Below, one piece after another: positions 18,255 through 27,168 of a DNA stretch of 64,000 bases; within the stretch, counting starts at the first letter, position 1, and each line of letters starts with the position of its first letter. The DNA comes from Yoonia litorea. GTDB lineage: Bacteria > Pseudomonadota > Alphaproteobacteria > Rhodobacterales > Rhodobacteraceae. Under the pieces are notes generated by a model, which worked only from the letters and a program-made list of their open reading frames with translations, made no database searches and was not told where the DNA came from. Position numbers and translations under genes: made by a program. The stretch is from assembly GCF_900114675.1 (NCBI RefSeq), contig NZ_FOZM01000001.1:1-64000 (forward strand). Reading direction: 5' to 3'.

Positions 18255-19613
18255 ATGGCTTCTGCAGCAGAGCAAATGGCCGCCAACGTCAGTTGGTCCG
18301 CCCTTGGCAAAGCAACTGAACTGCGCCAGCGCATCTTCTTTACCCTTGGTTTGTTGATTGTTTACCGCCTCGGTACCTTCATTCCTGTGCCCGGTATTGA
18401 TGCGATTGCCTTGCAGCAATTCATGGATGACGCACAGGCCGGGATCGGTGGCATTTTGTCGATGTTCACCGGCGGCGCGCTGTCACGTATGGCGATCTTT
18501 ACGCTGGGCATCATGCCTTACATCTCTGCCTCGATCGTGATGCAGCTTCTGGGTTCCATGTGGGAACCGCTGAAGCAGCTCAAGAAAGAAGGCGAGCAGG
18601 GACGGCGCAAGCTCAACCAGTATACCCGCTACGGCACCGTGGTGCTCGCGACCGCACAGGCCTACGGGCTTGCTGTCAGCCTTGAAGCAGGCGGTCTGGC
18701 AGCCAATCCGGGCCTCTTCTTCCAGGCCTCGACGGTCATCACCATCGTCGGCGGCACCATGTTCCTGATGTGGCTGGGTGAGCAGATCACCGCGCGCGGT
18801 ATCGGCAATGGTATTTCGCTGATCATCTTCGTTGGCATTATTGCCGAAATTCCGGCCGCTTTGGCGCAGTTTCTCAGCCAGGGCCGCACCGGCGCGATCA
18901 GCCCGCTGGTGATTGTCGGCATCATCGTGATGCTGGCGGTCGTGCTGACATTTGTGGTCTTCATGGAGCGCAGCCTGCGCAAGATCCATATCCAGTATCC
19001 GCGCCAGCAGCGCGGCATGAAGGTCTATGACGGATCAACCAGCCACCTGCCGATCAAGGTAAACCCGGCTGGCGTGATCCCTGCGATCTTTGCCTCTGCC
19101 TTGCTGCTCCTGCCGACGACGATCAGCACATTCAGCGGCGGTTCATCCGGCCCTGTGATGTCAACGATCCTTGCGCTTTTCGGCCCCGGTCAACCGCTTT
19201 ACCTGATCTTCTTCGGCGGCATGATCATCTTCTTTACGTACTTCTACACACGCGAAGTCGCCTTCAAGACCGAGGACGTGGCCGAGAACCTCAAGAACCA
19301 GAATGGCTTTATTCCGGGCATTCGTCCCGGCAAGAAGACAGAGGAATATCTGGATTACGTTGTGACCCGTATTCTGGTCCTCGGTTCGGGTTATCTGGCA
19401 CTGGTTGCCCTGCTGCCCGAGGTGATCCGTGCTGAGCTTGCCATCCCATTCTACTTTGGCGGGACGTCTATTCTGATTATTGTGTCTGTCGGTATGGACA
19501 CGATCCAGCAGATCCAGTCCCACCTTGTGGCGCATCAATACGAAGGCCTGATTGAGAAATCTCAATTGCGCGGCAAACGTAACGCAAAACGGAAAGGGCC
19601 TGCGCGTCGATGA
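18255..19613 (+). CDS. secY: Protein translocase subunit SecY
   Basis: A 452-residue inner-membrane channel with ten expected membrane spans. It contains [12 protein letters not shown] near the N-terminus, [14 protein letters not shown] in the middle, and [12 protein letters not shown] in the large cytosolic loop that touches the ribosome and SecA. SecY forms the Sec channel with SecE and SecG. AAAAGAGACCCAT precedes the ATG. The last 4 bases overlap adk (ATGA). Confidence 0.98.
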   Translation: MASAAEQMAANVSWSALGKATELRQRIFFTLGLLIVYRLGTFIPVPGIDAIALQQFMDDAQAGIGGILSMFTGGALSRMAIFTLGIMPYISASIVMQLLGSMWEPLKQLKKEGEQGRRKLNQYTRYGTVVLATAQAYGLAVSLEAGGLAANPGLFFQASTVITIVGGTMFLMWLGEQITARGIGNGISLIIFVGIIAEIPAALAQFLSQGRTGAISPLVIVGIIVMLAVVLTFVVFMERSLRKIHIQYPRQQRGMKVYDGSTSHLPIKVNPAGVIPAIFASALLLLPTTISTFSGGSSGPVMSTILALFGPGQPLYLIFFGGMIIFFTYFYTREVAFKTEDVAENLKNQNGFIPGIRPGKKTEEYLDYVVTRILVLGSGYLALVALLPEVIRAELAIPFYFGGTSILIIVSVGMDTIQQIQSHLVAHQYEGLIEKSQLRGKRNAKRKGPARR

Positions 19614-20254
19614 ATATTATTCTGCTTGGACCACCAGGAGCCGGCAAGGGAACACAAGCCCGCCGCCTCGTTGATGAACGCAATATGGTGCAACTGAGCA
19701 CCGGCGACATGCTGCGTGCTGCGCGGACAAGCGGAACTGAAATGGGCAAGATGGTTGCCGGGGTCATGGATCGCGGTGAGCTTGTCACAGACGAAATCGT
19801 CATCGGCCTGATCCGCGAACAACTCGAAAGCGGGCAGGGCGGCGGAGGCTACATCTTCGACGGCTTTCCACGCACGCTGGCACAGGCCGACGCATTGGGG
19901 GCCTTGCTTGACGACTTGGGCGAAAGCCTCGACTGCGTAATTGAAATGCAGGTCGACGATGAGGCGCTCGTGGCGCGTATTACTGCTCGTGCGACCTGCG
20001 GCTCCTGCGGCGAGGTCTATAACGACAACACCAAACCGATCCCTGCCGACGGCAAGTGCACCAATTGCGGTGCAGAGAACTTCCAGCGGCGAGCCGACGA
20101 TAACGAGGACAGCCTGCGCACGCGGTTGATGGCCTATTACAAGCAGACCAGCCCATTGGTTGGCTACTACTATGCAAAGGGCGATCTGAAGTCAGTCGAT
20201 GGACTGGCGAGCATGGATGAGGTTGCTGAAAGCATCTCACGTTGCCTCGGGTAG
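19610..20254 (+). CDS. adk: Adenylate kinase (secY-linked copy)
   Basis: A 214-residue enzyme interconverting ATP + AMP and 2 ADP. The P-loop [10 protein letters not shown] is at residues 7-16 and GFPRT in the AMP site. The long LID holds two CxxC pairs (CGSCG and CTNCG), as in zinc-bearing adenylate kinases. Its start overlaps secY, the common spc-operon arrangement. A second, distinct copy lies at 52400-53086 beside acs. Confidence 0.97.
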   Translation: MNIILLGPPGAGKGTQARRLVDERNMVQLSTGDMLRAARTSGTEMGKMVAGVMDRGELVTDEIVIGLIREQLESGQGGGGYIFDGFPRTLAQADALGALLDDLGESLDCVIEMQVDDEALVARITARATCGSCGEVYNDNTKPIPADGKCTNCGAENFQRRADDNEDSLRTRLMAYYKQTSPLVGYYYAKGDLKSVDGLASMDEVAESISRCLG

Positions 20255-20285
20255 CCTGAGAGCAGCCCCGCCTCAGGAAAACTGG

Positions 20286-21011
20286 ATGCATATCATCGGA
20301 GACATCAGACGCGCCCATTCCATCAGGCGGTGGACGCGTCGGGTTGCATCCGGTCAGATTGATCCAAAAGATCATCAATGCATTCCCATTGCGGGTGCAG
20401 GTGCCTCAGTCATCTACATCCCTGTGCCAAAGGCCGCGAATACATCTATCCGCTCGGCGATCCTGCCGTGTTTTGCCCATGACTATGACGACTATGACGG
20501 AACGATACACCACCATCCCGCCATTCCGGTCAAACCGCTAAGGAGTTCATTGGCCGAGATCGACGATCCGGCAATGATGTTCACCGTTGTCCGTCACCCT
20601 GCCGAACGCATTTTCAGCACCTATCGCAACAAGATGGGCCGGGGAAAATACTTTGGACATGCGGCGCGGCTGGGGATGAGCAAGACAATCAGTTTTGACG
20701 CATTTCTTGAAATTCTGAGCAGCGTTCCCAAGTCTTCATTAGACAGCCATTTCAAACCGCAGACACTATTGTTGCATTACGTTCTTGATGATCACCGACT
20801 GGAAATTTTCAAGACAGAAGAGATTGCGGGTCATTGGCCCGATATCGCACAGCGTATCACGGACCTCACTGGCAAAGAGCCCAACGCAACGCTAGGCCGT
20901 CTCAATCAGACAGAAAGCGCTCGCCGTGAAAGACAGTGGACAAAGCACCAGAAAAACCTGATCGAGCACCTTTACGCGGATGACTTCACGCAATTCGGCT
21001 ACGAGTGGTAA
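20286..21011 (+). CDS. Sulfotransferase family 2-type protein
   Basis: A 241-residue protein. VPKAANTSIR (residues 47-56) matches the 5'-phosphosulfate loop and VVRHPAERIFSTYRNK (101-116) the 3'-phosphate site of PAPS-dependent sulfotransferases (PF03567-like). It probably sulfates a surface carbohydrate, by family analogy. AGGAAAACTGG precedes the ATG; it starts only 31 bases after adk, so it likely rides on the secY-adk transcript. Readings starting within adk are rejected. Confidence 0.8.
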   Translation: MHIIGDIRRAHSIRRWTRRVASGQIDPKDHQCIPIAGAGASVIYIPVPKAANTSIRSAILPCFAHDYDDYDGTIHHHPAIPVKPLRSSLAEIDDPAMMFTVVRHPAERIFSTYRNKMGRGKYFGHAARLGMSKTISFDAFLEILSSVPKSSLDSHFKPQTLLLHYVLDDHRLEIFKTEEIAGHWPDIAQRITDLTGKEPNATLGRLNQTESARRERQWTKHQKNLIEHLYADDFTQFGYEW

Positions 21012-21030
21012 TTGCTGTCGGAAAGCGGTC

Positions 21031-21059
21031 TTGACCCTTGGGGCATACCCCCCTAAACA
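21031..21059 (+). promoter_or_regulatory. Promoter of rpsM block
   Basis: TTGACC at 21031-21036, 17-bp C-rich spacer, TAAACA at 21054-21059, about 160 bases before rpsM. It follows the same plan as the other four ribosomal junction promoters, with a weaker -10. Confidence 0.6.
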
Positions 21060-21133
21060 GCGCCATCCCGGAAGGGAATCAAATGATCTGACGCGGGTCG
21101 CTCCCGCCGATGGATGACTACCTCGAGATATCA

Positions 21134-21160
21134 AAGCCCGGCGCCGATCGCTCCGGGCTT
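21134..21160 (+). promoter_or_regulatory. Leader hairpin upstream of rpsM
   Basis: AAGCCCGG pairs with CCGGGCTT around an 11-nt loop, about 57 bases before the rpsM start. It is inside the predicted 5' leader. No U-run follows directly, so a regulatory or repeat origin is as likely as termination. Confidence 0.45.
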
Positions 21161-21216
21161 CGGTTGTGAAAAAAGGGTCTGGAATCACGGACCCGCAACG
21201 AAAAGGAATTACACAC

Positions 21217-21585
21217 GTGGCACGTATCGCCGGCGTAAACATCCCGACTGCAAAGCGGGTCCCTATCGCCCTCACTTACATCACCGGTATCGGCAACGCG
21301 AAAGCGGCTGAGATCTGCGAAGCAACAAACATCGACATGACCCGTCGCGTCAACGAACTGTCCGACGCCGAGGTTCTGTCCATCCGTGAATACATTGACG
21401 CGAACCTGACTGTTGAAGGTGATCTGCGCCGTGAAACACAGATGAACATCAAGCGTCTGATGGACCTTGGCTGCTACCGTGGCCTGCGCCACCGTCGTAA
21501 CCTGCCGGTTCGTGGTCAGCGGACATCGACAAACGCACGCACACGCAAGGGCCCTGCAAAGGCCATTGCTGGCAAGAAGAAATAA
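21217..21585 (+). CDS. rpsM: 30S ribosomal protein S13
   Basis: A 122-residue protein read from a GTG start, chosen because [14 protein letters not shown] is the true S13 N-terminus and AAAAGGAA lies 8 bases upstream. Also seen: [10 protein letters not shown] and [22 protein letters not shown]13 (uS13) contacts P-site tRNA and bridges to the 50S. rpmJ, which often precedes rpsM, is absent from this window. Confidence 0.97.
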   Translation: MARIAGVNIPTAKRVPIALTYITGIGNAKAAEICEATNIDMTRRVNELSDAEVLSIREYIDANLTVEGDLRRETQMNIKRLMDLGCYRGLRHRRNLPVRGQRTSTNARTRKGPAKAIAGKKK

Positions 21586-21599
21586 GGGGGGCTTGATCA

Positions 21600-21989
21600 A
21601 TGGCACGTGATACCAAACGCACCAAGAAGAAGGTCTCCAAGAACATCGCCGCTGGCGTTGCACATGTGAACTCTTCTTTCAACAACACAAAAATCCTGAT
21701 CTCCGACGTGCAGGGCAACGCCATTTCATGGTCGTCCGCGGGCACAATGGGCTTCAAGGGTTCGCGTAAGTCGACACCATATGCGGCCCAGATGGCTGCC
21801 GAGGATGCTGGCCGTAAGGCACAGGATCACGGTGTGAAGACACTGGAAGTCGAAGTTCAGGGCCCAGGCTCTGGTCGTGAAAGCGCGCTGCGCGCTCTGG
21901 CGGCTGTTGGCTTCAACATCACGTCGATCCGCGACGTGACCCCAATGGCGCACAACGGCTGCCGCCCACCAAAGCGCCGCCGCGTCTAA
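21600..21989 (+). CDS. rpsK: 30S ribosomal protein S11
   Basis: A 129-residue protein with [29 protein letters not shown] and the final [11 protein letters not shown]11 (uS11) forms part of the mRNA exit channel on the platform. AAGGGGGGC precedes the ATG, 14 bases after rpsM. Confidence 0.98.
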   Translation: MARDTKRTKKKVSKNIAAGVAHVNSSFNNTKILISDVQGNAISWSSAGTMGFKGSRKSTPYAAQMAAEDAGRKAQDHGVKTLEVEVQGPGSGRESALRALAAVGFNITSIRDVTPMAHNGCRPPKRRRV

Positions 21990-22005
21990 GACATATTCCA
22001 ACGCC

Positions 22006-22035
22006 TTGGGGTCGTGCCATTTCGCACGGCCCCAA
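22006..22035 (+). promoter_or_regulatory. Hairpin between rpsK and rpoA
   Basis: TTGGGGTCGTGC pairs with GCACGGCCCCAA (one G-U pair) over a 6-nt loop, 17 bases after rpsK. A short T-run follows 9 bases later. It could attenuate rpoA expression relative to the ribosomal genes. Confidence 0.5.
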
Positions 22036-22100
22036 TCCGTCATTTTAACCTCGGGCGTCTGCCTTTTTGATCATGAAGGCCGACTAGTATGGAGGGACAT

Positions 22101-23117
22101 ATGATCCATAAAAACTGGGCTGAGTTGATTAAGCCAACTCAATTGGAAGTCAAACCGGGCAACGATCCAAGCCGTCAGGCAACAGTCATTGCTGAACCAC
22201 TTGAGCGTGGTTTCGGTCTGACGCTGGGCAACGCCCTGCGCCGTATTTTGATGAGCTCCCTTCAGGGTGCTGCCATCACTGCCGTTCAGATCGACAATGT
22301 TCTGCACGAGTTTTCGTCGGTCTCTGGTGTGCGTGAAGACGTCACCGATATCGTACTGAACCTCAAGGGTGTTGCCATCCGCATGGAAGTCGAAGGTCCA
22401 AAGCGTCTCTCCGTTCAGGCCAAAGGCCCTGGCGTTGTGACGGCTGCAGACATCTCGGAAACCGCAGGCATCGAGATCCTGAACAAGGATCACGTGATCT
22501 GCCACCTCGACGATGGTGCCGACCTTTACATGGAACTGACCGTCAACACCGGTAAGGGCTATGTGTCTGCGGACAAAAACAAGCCTGAAGACGCACCTAT
22601 CGGCATGATCTCGATCGACGCGATCTACTCGCCGGTCAAGAAAGTCAGCTATGACGTGCAGCCGACCCGTGAAGGTCAGGTTCTGGACTATGACAAGCTG
22701 ACCATGAAGGTGGAAACCGACGGGTCGATCACGCCTGATGATGCCGTGGCCTATGCCGCACGCATCCTGCAGGACCAGCTGTCGATCTTCGTCAACTTCG
22801 ACGAGCCAGAGTCGGCACAGGCCGGTTCCGACGACGACGGTCTTGAGTTCAACCCGCTGCTGCTGAAGAAAGTGGACGAGCTGGAGCTGTCTGTCCGTTC
22901 GGCAAACTGCCTCAAGAACGACAACATCGTCTACATCGGCGATCTGATCCAGAAGACCGAAGCAGAGATGCTGCGCACGCCGAACTTCGGCCGCAAGTCG
23001 CTGAACGAGATCAAGGAAGTGCTGTCCGGTATGGGTCTGCACCTCGGCATGGACGTCGAGGACTGGCCACCAGACAACATCGAAGATCTGGCCAAGAAGT
23101 TCGAAGACCAGTTCTAA
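22101..23117 (+). CDS. rpoA: RNA polymerase alpha subunit
   Basis: A 338-residue protein. The N-terminal dimerisation domain contains [22 protein letters not shown], and the C-terminal domain contains [16 protein letters not shown] and [17 protein letters not shown], which bind UP-element DNA and activators. GGAGG at 22091-22095 fixes the ATG at 22101; the in-frame ATG at 22089 overlaps that site. rpsD, found before rpoA in enterobacteria, is not here, as expected for alphaproteobacteria. Confidence 0.98.
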   Translation: MIHKNWAELIKPTQLEVKPGNDPSRQATVIAEPLERGFGLTLGNALRRILMSSLQGAAITAVQIDNVLHEFSSVSGVREDVTDIVLNLKGVAIRMEVEGPKRLSVQAKGPGVVTAADISETAGIEILNKDHVICHLDDGADLYMELTVNTGKGYVSADKNKPEDAPIGMISIDAIYSPVKKVSYDVQPTREGQVLDYDKLTMKVETDGSITPDDAVAYAARILQDQLSIFVNFDEPESAQAGSDDDGLEFNPLLLKKVDELELSVRSANCLKNDNIVYIGDLIQKTEAEMLRTPNFGRKSLNEIKEVLSGMGLHLGMDVEDWPPDNIEDLAKKFEDQF

Positions 23118-23125
23118 GAGATTCG

Positions 23126-23147
23126 GGTGGGCGGTGACGCCCACCCA
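23126..23147. repeat. Hairpin in rpoA-rplQ spacer
   Basis: GGGTGGGCG-GTGA-CGCCCACCC is a perfect 9-bp stem, 9 bases after rpoA. The 134-base spacer also contains a looser GC-rich palindrome near 23155-23195. No T-run follows, so read-through to rplQ is expected. Confidence 0.55.
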
Positions 23148-23251
23148 CAAATGCCCGGGTTGCCGGGGAACATCTGGGCAATCCCGCCCCACAAACGGAG
23201 CGAACGTCACGCAGCGTTACGCCCACCCTAAAACGAAATGGAGACTTACAC

Positions 23252-23671
23252 ATGCGTCACGCAAGAGGTTACCGCCGCCTGAACCGCACCCACGAGCACC
23301 GCAAGGCGCTTTTTGCAAACATGGCTGGCTCGCTCATCGAGCATGAGCAAATCAAGACAACACTGCCAAAGGCGAAAGAACTGCGCCGCGTGGTGGAAAA
23401 GCTGGTCACGCTGGGCAAGCGCGGCGATCTGCACGCCCGTCGTCAGGCCGCAGCACAGCTCAAGCAGGACATGCACGTTGCCAAGCTGTTCGACGTCATC
23501 GGCCCACGTTATGCCGAGCGTCAGGGTGGCTATATCCGCATCATGAAGGCCGGCTTCCGTTACGGCGACATGGCGCCAATGGCGATCATCGAATTCGTTG
23601 ACCGCGACGTGGACGCCAAGGGCGCTGCCGACAAGGCCCGTCTGGAAGAATACGAGAACGCAGAAGACTAA
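23252..23671 (+). CDS. rplQ: 50S ribosomal protein L17
   Basis: A 139-residue protein with [20 protein letters not shown], the N-terminal L17 signature, and [14 protein letters not shown]17 (bL17) lies near the tunnel exit. ATGGAGACTTACAC precedes the start. It is the last gene of the ribosomal supercluster and is followed by a strong terminator. Confidence 0.98.
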   Translation: MRHARGYRRLNRTHEHRKALFANMAGSLIEHEQIKTTLPKAKELRRVVEKLVTLGKRGDLHARRQAAAQLKQDMHVAKLFDVIGPRYAERQGGYIRIMKAGFRYGDMAPMAIIEFVDRDVDAKGAADKARLEEYENAED

Positions 23672-23694
23672 GACCTTCGCGGTTCGATTTTGCA

Positions 23695-23730
23695 AAGCCC
23701 CGCCGGTATCGGCGGGGCTTTCGCTTTTTG
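23695..23730 (+). terminator. Intrinsic terminator after rplQ
   Basis: AAGCCCCGCC at 23695-23704 pairs with GGCGGGGCTT at 23711-23720, then TCGCTTTTT. It closes the ribosomal cluster. Confidence 0.9.
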
Positions 23731-23753
23731 GTGCAACCCATATTGTAAGTGTC

Positions 23754-25064
23754 ATGGCCGATCTTTTCGACAGCGCCCCGTCCACCGCCCCTGCTGGCCC
23801 ACGCCCGCTGGCGGATCGTTTGCGGCCCAAGAAACTGTCGGAGGTCATCGGGCAGGATCAGGTGCTTGGACCCGATGCGCCGCTGGGGACGATGCTTGCC
23901 TCCGGTTCGCTTTCGTCGCTCATTTTCTGGGGCCCGCCCGGCGTCGGCAAGACGACCATCGCCCGCCTTCTGGCCGACGAAACCGACCTGCATTTCGTGC
24001 AGATCAGCGCGATCTTTACCGGTGTACCCGAGTTGCGCAAAGTCTTTGAGGCGGCCAAGCTGCGGCGCCAGAACGGCAAGGGCACGCTTTTGTTCGTTGA
24101 CGAAATCCACCGTTTCAACAAGGCCCAGCAGGACGGGTTTCTGCCCCATATGGAAGACGGGACGATCCTGTTGGTGGGTGCGACGACCGAGAACCCGAGT
24201 TTCGAGCTGAACGCGGCTGTGCTGTCCCGCGCGCAGGTGTTCATTCTTAAACGGCTTGACCTGAAAGACCTCGAACTCCTCGCACAACGGGCCGAGAAAG
24301 AGCTTGGCAAGCCGCTGCCGCTGGACGGGCCTGCGCGGGATGCGCTTCTTGAAATGGCCGATGGGGACGGGCGGGCGTTGCTCAACCTTATCGAACAGGT
24401 CGCCGCGTGGAAGACCGACGCCAAGCTGGATCGCGACGCGCTGACCAAGCGCCTGATGAAGCGGGCCGCGAAATACGACAAGTCTGGCGACGAGCATTAC
24501 AACCTGATTTCAGCCTTGCATAAATCCGTGCGCGGCTCTGACCCCGATGCCGCACTTTACTGGTTCGCGCGGATGCTGGCTGGGGGCGAAGACCCGCGTT
24601 ACCTCGCCCGTCGCATCACCCGCATGGCGGTCGAGGATATTGGGCTGGCCGATCCGCAGGCGCAGGCAATTTGCCTGCAAGCGTGGGAAACCTACGAGCG
24701 CTTGGGCAGCCCAGAGGGTGAGCTGGCGCTGGTGCAAGCCGTCACCTACCTTGCGCTCGCGCCAAAATCGAACGCGGCCTATGTGGCCTATAAGGGCGCG
24801 ATGTCTGCTGCGAAGCAGACAGGATCAGAGCCGCCTCCGGCGCATATTCTCAATGCGCCCACCAAGCTGATGAAAGAACAGGGCTTTGGTGCGGGCTACG
24901 CCTATGACCACGATGCCGAGGATGGTTTCAGCGGGCAGAACTACTTTCCGGAAGGCATGAAGCGAGGGGTTTACTACACCCCCGTCGATCGTGGATTCGA
25001 GCGCGAGTTGAAAAAGCGAGTTGATTACTTCGCAAGCTTGCGCGCCAAGCGGGGCAAGACTTGA
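23754..25064 (+). CDS. rarA: Replication-associated recombination protein A (RarA/MgsA AAA+ ATPase)
   Basis: A 436-residue AAA+ protein. Walker A GPPGVGKTT near residue 62, Walker B LLFVDEIHRFN near 117, and the RarA/WHIP C-terminal part with NLISALHKSVRGSDPDAALYW. RarA acts at stalled replication forks and interacts with SSB. The ATG at 23754 is chosen because MADLFDSA is a typical RarA start; earlier in-frame codons run through the rplQ terminator. Confidence 0.95.
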   Translation: MADLFDSAPSTAPAGPRPLADRLRPKKLSEVIGQDQVLGPDAPLGTMLASGSLSSLIFWGPPGVGKTTIARLLADETDLHFVQISAIFTGVPELRKVFEAAKLRRQNGKGTLLFVDEIHRFNKAQQDGFLPHMEDGTILLVGATTENPSFELNAAVLSRAQVFILKRLDLKDLELLAQRAEKELGKPLPLDGPARDALLEMADGDGRALLNLIEQVAAWKTDAKLDRDALTKRLMKRAAKYDKSGDEHYNLISALHKSVRGSDPDAALYWFARMLAGGEDPRYLARRITRMAVEDIGLADPQAQAICLQAWETYERLGSPEGELALVQAVTYLALAPKSNAAYVAYKGAMSAAKQTGSEPPPAHILNAPTKLMKEQGFGAGYAYDHDAEDGFSGQNYFPEGMKRGVYYTPVDRGFERELKKRVDYFASLRAKRGKT

Positions 25065-25095
25065 CGATCAGCCCTGAAACCCGCATGGGGGCGGC

Positions 25096-25455
25096 ATGAT
25101 GACACCTGTGATCTCTGTCGCACTCGGGGGCGCCTTGGGCGCTGTGCTGCGCTATCTTGTCGGATTGGCCGTGGCCTTTCCGCTGGGCACGCTTGCTGTC
25201 AACGTGATCGGCTCGTTCCTGATCGGTGTGGTCTGGGTCGTCTTTGCCGCGCGGGGTCTGCAGGCGTGGTTGCCGTTTGTCATGACTGGGGTTTTGGGCG
25301 GGTTTACCACGTTCTCGGCTTTCTCGCTTGATACCCTGCGCCTGATCGAGGATGGCCGTATCGCAGGGGCGGGCGGCTATGTCGTCGCATCGGTTCTCCT
25401 GTCGCTATTGGCTTGCGCGGCGGGTTTGTGGATCGCCAAAGGAGGTGCCGCATGA
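25096..25455 (+). CDS. crcB: Fluoride ion channel CrcB/Fluc
   Basis: A 119-residue protein with four hydrophobic segments. LGGALGAVLRYLVGL at the start, NVIGSFLIG in the middle and GFTTFSAFSLD near residue 70 are the Fluc pore motifs. It exports fluoride as a dual-topology dimer. No fluoride riboswitch is visible upstream. Two ATG codons are adjacent (25096, 25099). Its stop overlaps the next start (ATGA). Confidence 0.93.
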   Translation: MMTPVISVALGGALGAVLRYLVGLAVAFPLGTLAVNVIGSFLIGVVWVVFAARGLQAWLPFVMTGVLGGFTTFSAFSLDTLRLIEDGRIAGAGGYVVASVLLSLLACAAGLWIAKGGAA

Positions 25456-26507
25456 GCGGTGTACATACAAGAACCATTGGCCCCGAAGACGCCGAGCAGC
25501 GGCTTGACCGCTACCTCCGCCGTCTTTTTCCGCATCTGACCCAGGGCCGCATCGAAAAAATGTGCCGCAAGGGTGAGTTGCGCGTGGACGGGGGGCGCGT
25601 GAAGCCGAATACACGTCTGGATGTAGGCCAGAAGGTCCGCATTCCCCCCTTGCCGTCCGAGGCAGAGGCAGAGGCGGCAAGGCAACTTGCCAAAAGCGGT
25701 GTCAGCAAGGCGGATGCAAAGCTGATCCAGTCCTGCGTCATCTATAAAGACGAGCATATCATCGCGATCAACAAGCCCCCGGGACTGGCGACGCAAGGCG
25801 GGTCCAAAACCACCCGTCACGTCGACGGGCTGGCCGAGGCCTTGATGTACGACTACGACGAGAAACCAAGATTGGTGCACCGTCTGGACAAGGATACTTC
25901 TGGCGTTCTGTTGCTGGCTCGCACGCGATTGATGGCCAAGAAACTGACCGAGAACCTCAAGCATCGTGAGACCCGGAAGATCTATTGGGCGGCGGTAGCA
26001 GGTGTGCCGCATCCACGCGCAGGCACAATCAAATACGGACTTGTCAAAGCGCCGGGTCATGGTCGCGGCGGCGAGAACGAAAAGATGCGCTGCGTACATC
26101 CGCGCGACATTGAAACGACCGAAGGTGCAAAGCGGGCCACCTCTGACTACGCGGTGATGGATCAGCTTGCCAGCCGCGCGGCCTGGTGTGCCTTGGTTCC
26201 GATTACAGGCCGCACCCATCAGCTTCGTGCCCATATGGCCGAGATTGGCCATCCGATTGTAGGCGACGGCAAATACGGTGGTTCGTCTCAGGAAAACCTT
26301 GGTGATGGCTGGGGTGCTGGTATGGGGTCCGAGATCGGCCGCAAGCTTCATCTGCATGCGCGGTCCCTGACGATCGAACACCCCGCCACTGGTGCCACAC
26401 TTCACATCACGGCCCCGTTGCCAGAGCATATGCAGCATACGTGGGATTTTGTGGGCTGGGTCGTGGGCCATGCGCCGGTCGATCCGTTCAATATGCCCGA
26501 TGAGTGA
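25452..26507 (+). CDS. rluC: RluC/RluD-family 23S rRNA pseudouridine synthase
   Basis: A 351-residue enzyme with an N-terminal S4 RNA-binding domain (RLDRYLRRLFPHLTQGRIEK, about residues 15-75) and the catalytic PRLVHRLDKDTSGVLLLAR motif with its aspartate. The family isomerises uridine in 23S rRNA; RluC (955/2504/2580) is the usual assignment for this length, but RluD-type activity cannot be excluded. GGAGG at 25441-25445. It overlaps crcB by 4 bases and the HAD gene by 8. Confidence 0.85.
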   Translation: MSGVHTRTIGPEDAEQRLDRYLRRLFPHLTQGRIEKMCRKGELRVDGGRVKPNTRLDVGQKVRIPPLPSEAEAEAARQLAKSGVSKADAKLIQSCVIYKDEHIIAINKPPGLATQGGSKTTRHVDGLAEALMYDYDEKPRLVHRLDKDTSGVLLLARTRLMAKKLTENLKHRETRKIYWAAVAGVPHPRAGTIKYGLVKAPGHGRGGENEKMRCVHPRDIETTEGAKRATSDYAVMDQLASRAAWCALVPITGRTHQLRAHMAEIGHPIVGDGKYGGSSQENLGDGWGAGMGSEIGRKLHLHARSLTIEHPATGATLHITAPLPEHMQHTWDFVGWVVGHAPVDPFNMPDE

Positions 26508-27162
26508 TCTTCGACTTGTCATCTTCGATGTCGATGGCACACTGATCGACAGTCAGGCCGAGATCATGGCCGCGATGGGTGCCGCGTTCCAGTCAGAGGG
26601 CCTGACGCTTCCTGAGCGGGCGGCGGTGCTTTCGATTGTTGGCCTTTCGCTGGCCGAAGCTTTCAAGCGGTTGATGCCTCATGTGGATGAGCGGCAGCAG
26701 GGGCGGTTGGTTGACGCCTACAAGGATGCGTTCGTCGGGTTGCGCACGCAGAACAAGGAAATGGGCCCGCTGTTTCCTGGTGCGCGTGCTGCGATTGATC
26801 GCTTGCTGGAGCGGGATGACACCCTTCTTGCCCTTGCGACCGGTAAGTCACGTCGCGGCTTGGACAAGGTGCTTGAGCGACACGGGCTGGAAGGCGTCTT
26901 TCATAGCGAACAGGTTGCTGATCACCACCCCAGCAAACCAAACCCTTCGATGATCCTGACTGCTCTCAATCAGACCGGCGTCATGCAGCATCGCGCGGTG
27001 ATGGTGGGCGATACCACCTATGACATGGACATGGCGCGTGCTGCTGGTGTCAAAAAGATCGGTGTGCCGTGGGGCTATCATCCGGCCGAGCATCTGATGC
27101 CAGACGAAATGATTGACGACTTTGCGGCCCTCGATGCCGCTGTGGATAGACTGCTAGGCTGA
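26500..27162 (+). CDS. HAD-superfamily hydrolase (phosphoglycolate phosphatase-like)
   Basis: A 220-residue protein. The nucleophile motif FDVDGTLIDS is at residues 9-18, a threonine-bearing LATGKSRRG motif II follows, and MVGDTTYDMDMARAAG is motif IV. This is HAD subfamily IA with a helical cap. Substrate could be phosphoglycolate or another small phosphoester. Its start overlaps the rRNA-modification gene by 8 bases, so the two are co-transcribed. Confidence 0.85.
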   Translation: MSDLRLVIFDVDGTLIDSQAEIMAAMGAAFQSEGLTLPERAAVLSIVGLSLAEAFKRLMPHVDERQQGRLVDAYKDAFVGLRTQNKEMGPLFPGARAAIDRLLERDDTLLALATGKSRRGLDKVLERHGLEGVFHSEQVADHHPSKPNPSMILTALNQTGVMQHRAVMVGDTTYDMDMARAAGVKKIGVPWGYHPAEHLMPDEMIDDFAALDAAVDRLLG

Positions 27163-27168
27163 CAAAAG

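Noticed and set aside
21110..21169. 19-codon frame in the rpsM leader
   Set aside because: No ribosome site; kept only as part of the leader observation.
22071..23210. Minus-strand frame of 379 codons opposite rpoA
   Set aside because: Mirror of rpoA codons; low complexity and no ribosome site.
25065..25095. Fluoride riboswitch upstream of crcB
   Set aside because: Only 31 bases separate rarA and crcB, too short for the aptamer.
25377..26540. Minus-strand frame of 387 codons opposite the pseudouridine synthase
   Set aside because: Shadow of a gene with intact S4 and catalytic motifs on the plus strand.
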